From an uncultured Porphyromonadaceae bacterium (GTDB lineage: Bacteria; Bacteroidota; Bacteroidia; Bacteroidales; Muribaculaceae), in NCBI GenBank assembly GCA_902462525.1, contig CABQCA010000107.1:1-8023 (forward strand): 8,023 bases of DNA, written 5' to 3'. Positions 6,745 to 8,023 of the stretch are shown here, one piece after another. The first letter of the stretch is position 1. Each line of letters starts with the position of its first letter. Under the pieces are notes generated by a model. It was given only the letters and a program-made list of their open reading frames with translations, made no database searches and was not told where the DNA came from. The position numbers were made by a program, and so were the translations under genes.

Positions 6745-6792
6745 GTAAATACAAGGGAACAGGAACCTACTTTTCACTCTCCACCTTTCACC
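6731..6792. repeat. Inverted repeat between opposing heptad arrays
   Basis: GGTGAAAGGTG at 6731-6741 is perfectly complementary to 6782-6792, separated by 40 bases. The right side, read on the minus strand, is itself built of heptads: GGTGAAA, GGTGGAG, AGTGAAA and AGTAGGT (6792 down to 6765). A hairpin could therefore form in the 3' untranslated region of the SusD-like mRNA, with its outer end only 6 bp beyond the stop codon. It may be an early terminator or an mRNA 3'-end stabiliser; which is not visible from sequence. Confidence 0.6.
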
Positions 6793-6798
6793 TCAATT

Positions 6799-8023
6799 TT
6801 ACTTTCCTCCGAAAAGCCATACGGGATCGGTGAAGATGTAGTTGCCTGCGTTATTCCCCGAACCGAAGGCGGCAGCGACATTGGGGTTGGAAATGACATC
6901 GCTGTTGCCGTAAGGCAGACGCACCGGCCACTGATTCTGACCGCCCTGCACGTTGCGCGGATTCTTTAGCACTATGTAGTCCGTGCCCGCAGCCTTGCAG
7001 CGACGCAGGTCGTTGTAGGTCTGAATCTGCTCGTCGCGTGTCTGGGCAAGGTATTTCTGCACCATAATCTCGGAAAGTGTGGGAGCACCGAGAGATGCAA
7101 TATAATCAGCCGGATCGACCGGTGCCGCATCGGAAGCCAGCGCATAGTCGGCGAACGATGCCGCTATGCCTGCCTCGAACCACTGCGAGGCATCGGCTCC
7201 GCTGCGGGCTTTGGCTTCGGCGACGATAAAGTTAGCCTCGGCGACACTGAAGATATGCAGTGTCGCAGCACCATTTTCGAGCCACATAGGCAATCCGACG
7301 GTTTCTGTGCACTTGGCCAGTTCCTCGTTGCCGGCGTCAGCATAGGCCACACCGGTATCGAAAGCGTCCCATGCATAATAATCGAGGCGCGGATCGTTAC
7401 GCTCTTCCATCAGACCGACCACCGTACCGTTGGCTCCGGTGTAATAGCGGCTCCAGGAGTAAGCGGTCCAGGAGTTGTCGCAGTCGACACCGTTGAAAAT
7501 CGAAAGCTGCGCTCCGTCGAAGCCGGCCTCAAGAGCCGCCTGAGCAGCTTCGGCCGCCTTCGCATAGGCCGAGTTGTCGACATAAGCGGTGTTGAGATAG
7601 AGGCGGCCCTTCACGGCATGAGCCAGAGCAAGCCATTTTGCCGGGTCTCCGCCGTAGAGGAGGTCCTGGGCGCCTGTGTTGTTCATGCCTTCGGCCACGG
7701 CTTCGCCGAGGAGTGTCTCGGCCTGTCCGATGCGGCCGATAAGGTCGGCATAAATGTCCTTCTGACTGTCGAGTTTGGGCTGGTCGGTGACAAGGGCCTC
7801 GGAATAGGGAATGTCGCCGTGAACGTCGGTGAGCAGCTCGTAGTTGAGCACCCACAGAACCTGAGCGATGCCGAGAACATCTTTCTGACCGGCGTTGAGA
7901 CCACCGTCAGCGCACTTGCCGATAATCTGGTAGATATTCATCAGGTTGGCGTAAACGCCGTTCCACTCGTTGTTGAAAGTAGAGCTGGCCGCAGTCTCGC
8001 CGCGCATGCGCAGTTCTGCCTTC
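6799..8023 (-). CDS. SusD/RagB-like nutrient-binding outer-membrane lipoprotein, 5' part missing
   Basis: Surface lipoprotein of the SusD superfamily, the lid-like partner of a SusC-type TonB-dependent transporter that captures glycans, peptides or other nutrients. The frame stays open to the right edge (about 408 codons visible). The methionine at 8007 is internal: in-frame codons K-A-E-L-R precede it. Family members are usually 480-550 residues, so the signal peptide, lipidated cysteine and first helices are probably off the window. Seen here are helical TPR-like segments with a WLALAHAVKGRLYLN helix (around 7590-7640), the family-typical SVAEANFIVAEAKARSG helix (around 7200-7250), a QKYLAQTRDEQIQTYNDLRR helix (around 7005-7065), and the late W-PVRLPYGNSD and PVWLFGG segments. 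The pattern suits the SusD-like_2 subgroup better than classical starch SusD. SusC should lie just upstream, outside the window. The substrate cannot be inferred. Two hairpin-forming elements follow the stop, so it looks like the last gene of its operon. Confidence 0.92.
   Translation of the reverse strand, partial: KAELRMRGETAASSTFNNEWNGVYANLMNIYQIIGKCADGGLNAGQKDVLGIAQVLWVLNYELLTDVHGDIPYSEALVTDQPKLDSQKDIYADLIGRIGQAETLLGEAVAEGMNNTGAQDLLYGGDPAKWLALAHAVKGRLYLNTAYVDNSAYAKAAEAAQAALEAGFDGAQLSIFNGVDCDNSWTAYSWSRYYTGANGTVVGLMEERNDPRLDYYAWDAFDTGVAYADAGNEELAKCTETVGLPMWLENGAATLHIFSVAEANFIVAEAKARSGADASQWFEAGIAASFADYALASDAAPVDPADYIASLGAPTLSEIMVQKYLAQTRDEQIQTYNDLRRCKAAGTDYIVLKNPRNVQGGQNQWPVRLPYGNSDVISNPNVAAAFGSGNNAGNYIFTDPVWLFGGK

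Noticed and set aside
8005..8007. ATG at 8007 as the true start of the SusD-like gene
   Set aside because: The frame continues open to the window edge, there is no signal peptide or lipobox after this ATG, and the protein would lack the N-terminal part normal for the family.

Overview
The window looks like chromosomal DNA of a gut-type Bacteroidales, probably near Muribaculaceae or Bacteroidaceae. The evidence is a SusD-family lipoprotein, an HtpG and a Tgt with Bacteroidetes-style sequence, a lipoprotein-rich gene set, no clear Shine-Dalgarno sites before the starts, and several TAnnTTTG boxes, the -7 element of the Bacteroidetes primary sigma factor, in the gaps between genes. The family assignment is inference; the phylum is fairly secure.

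Layout, left to right. At 1-754 (minus) is the N-terminal two thirds of an LptF/LptG-family LPS-export permease, running off the left edge. Its ATG overlaps by one base the TGA of tgt (754-1884, minus), so the two form a coupled pair. Upstream of tgt, on the same strand, is a small lipoprotein gene of unknown function (1970-2560). A 167-bp divergent promoter region (2561-2727) separates it from a plus-strand gene (2728-4461). That gene encodes an unusual cell-envelope protein: a lipoprotein-type signal, an SH3b domain, a TPM-like domain and a multi-pass membrane region. It converges on htpG (4538-6583, minus), and a strong hairpin that can serve both strands lies between them. The right end holds the 3' part of a SusD-like gene (6799-8023, minus) whose 5' end, and presumably its SusC partner, lie outside the window. 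Between the SusD-like gene and htpG are a 16-bp perfect inverted repeat and a degenerate 7-bp repeat array that is partly mirrored on the opposite strand.

The genes do not form one pathway. They cover tRNA queuosine modification plus LPS transport (tgt and the permease), envelope lipoproteins, protein folding (HtpG) and outer-membrane nutrient capture (SusD-like). Most of the window is ordinary core genome. I see no phage, IS element, CRISPR array, rRNA or tRNA. The points most worth a second look are the SH3b/TPM-like membrane lipoprotein, the Tgt without zinc-binding cysteines, the heptad repeat block behind the SusD-like gene, and the compact divergent promoter region.
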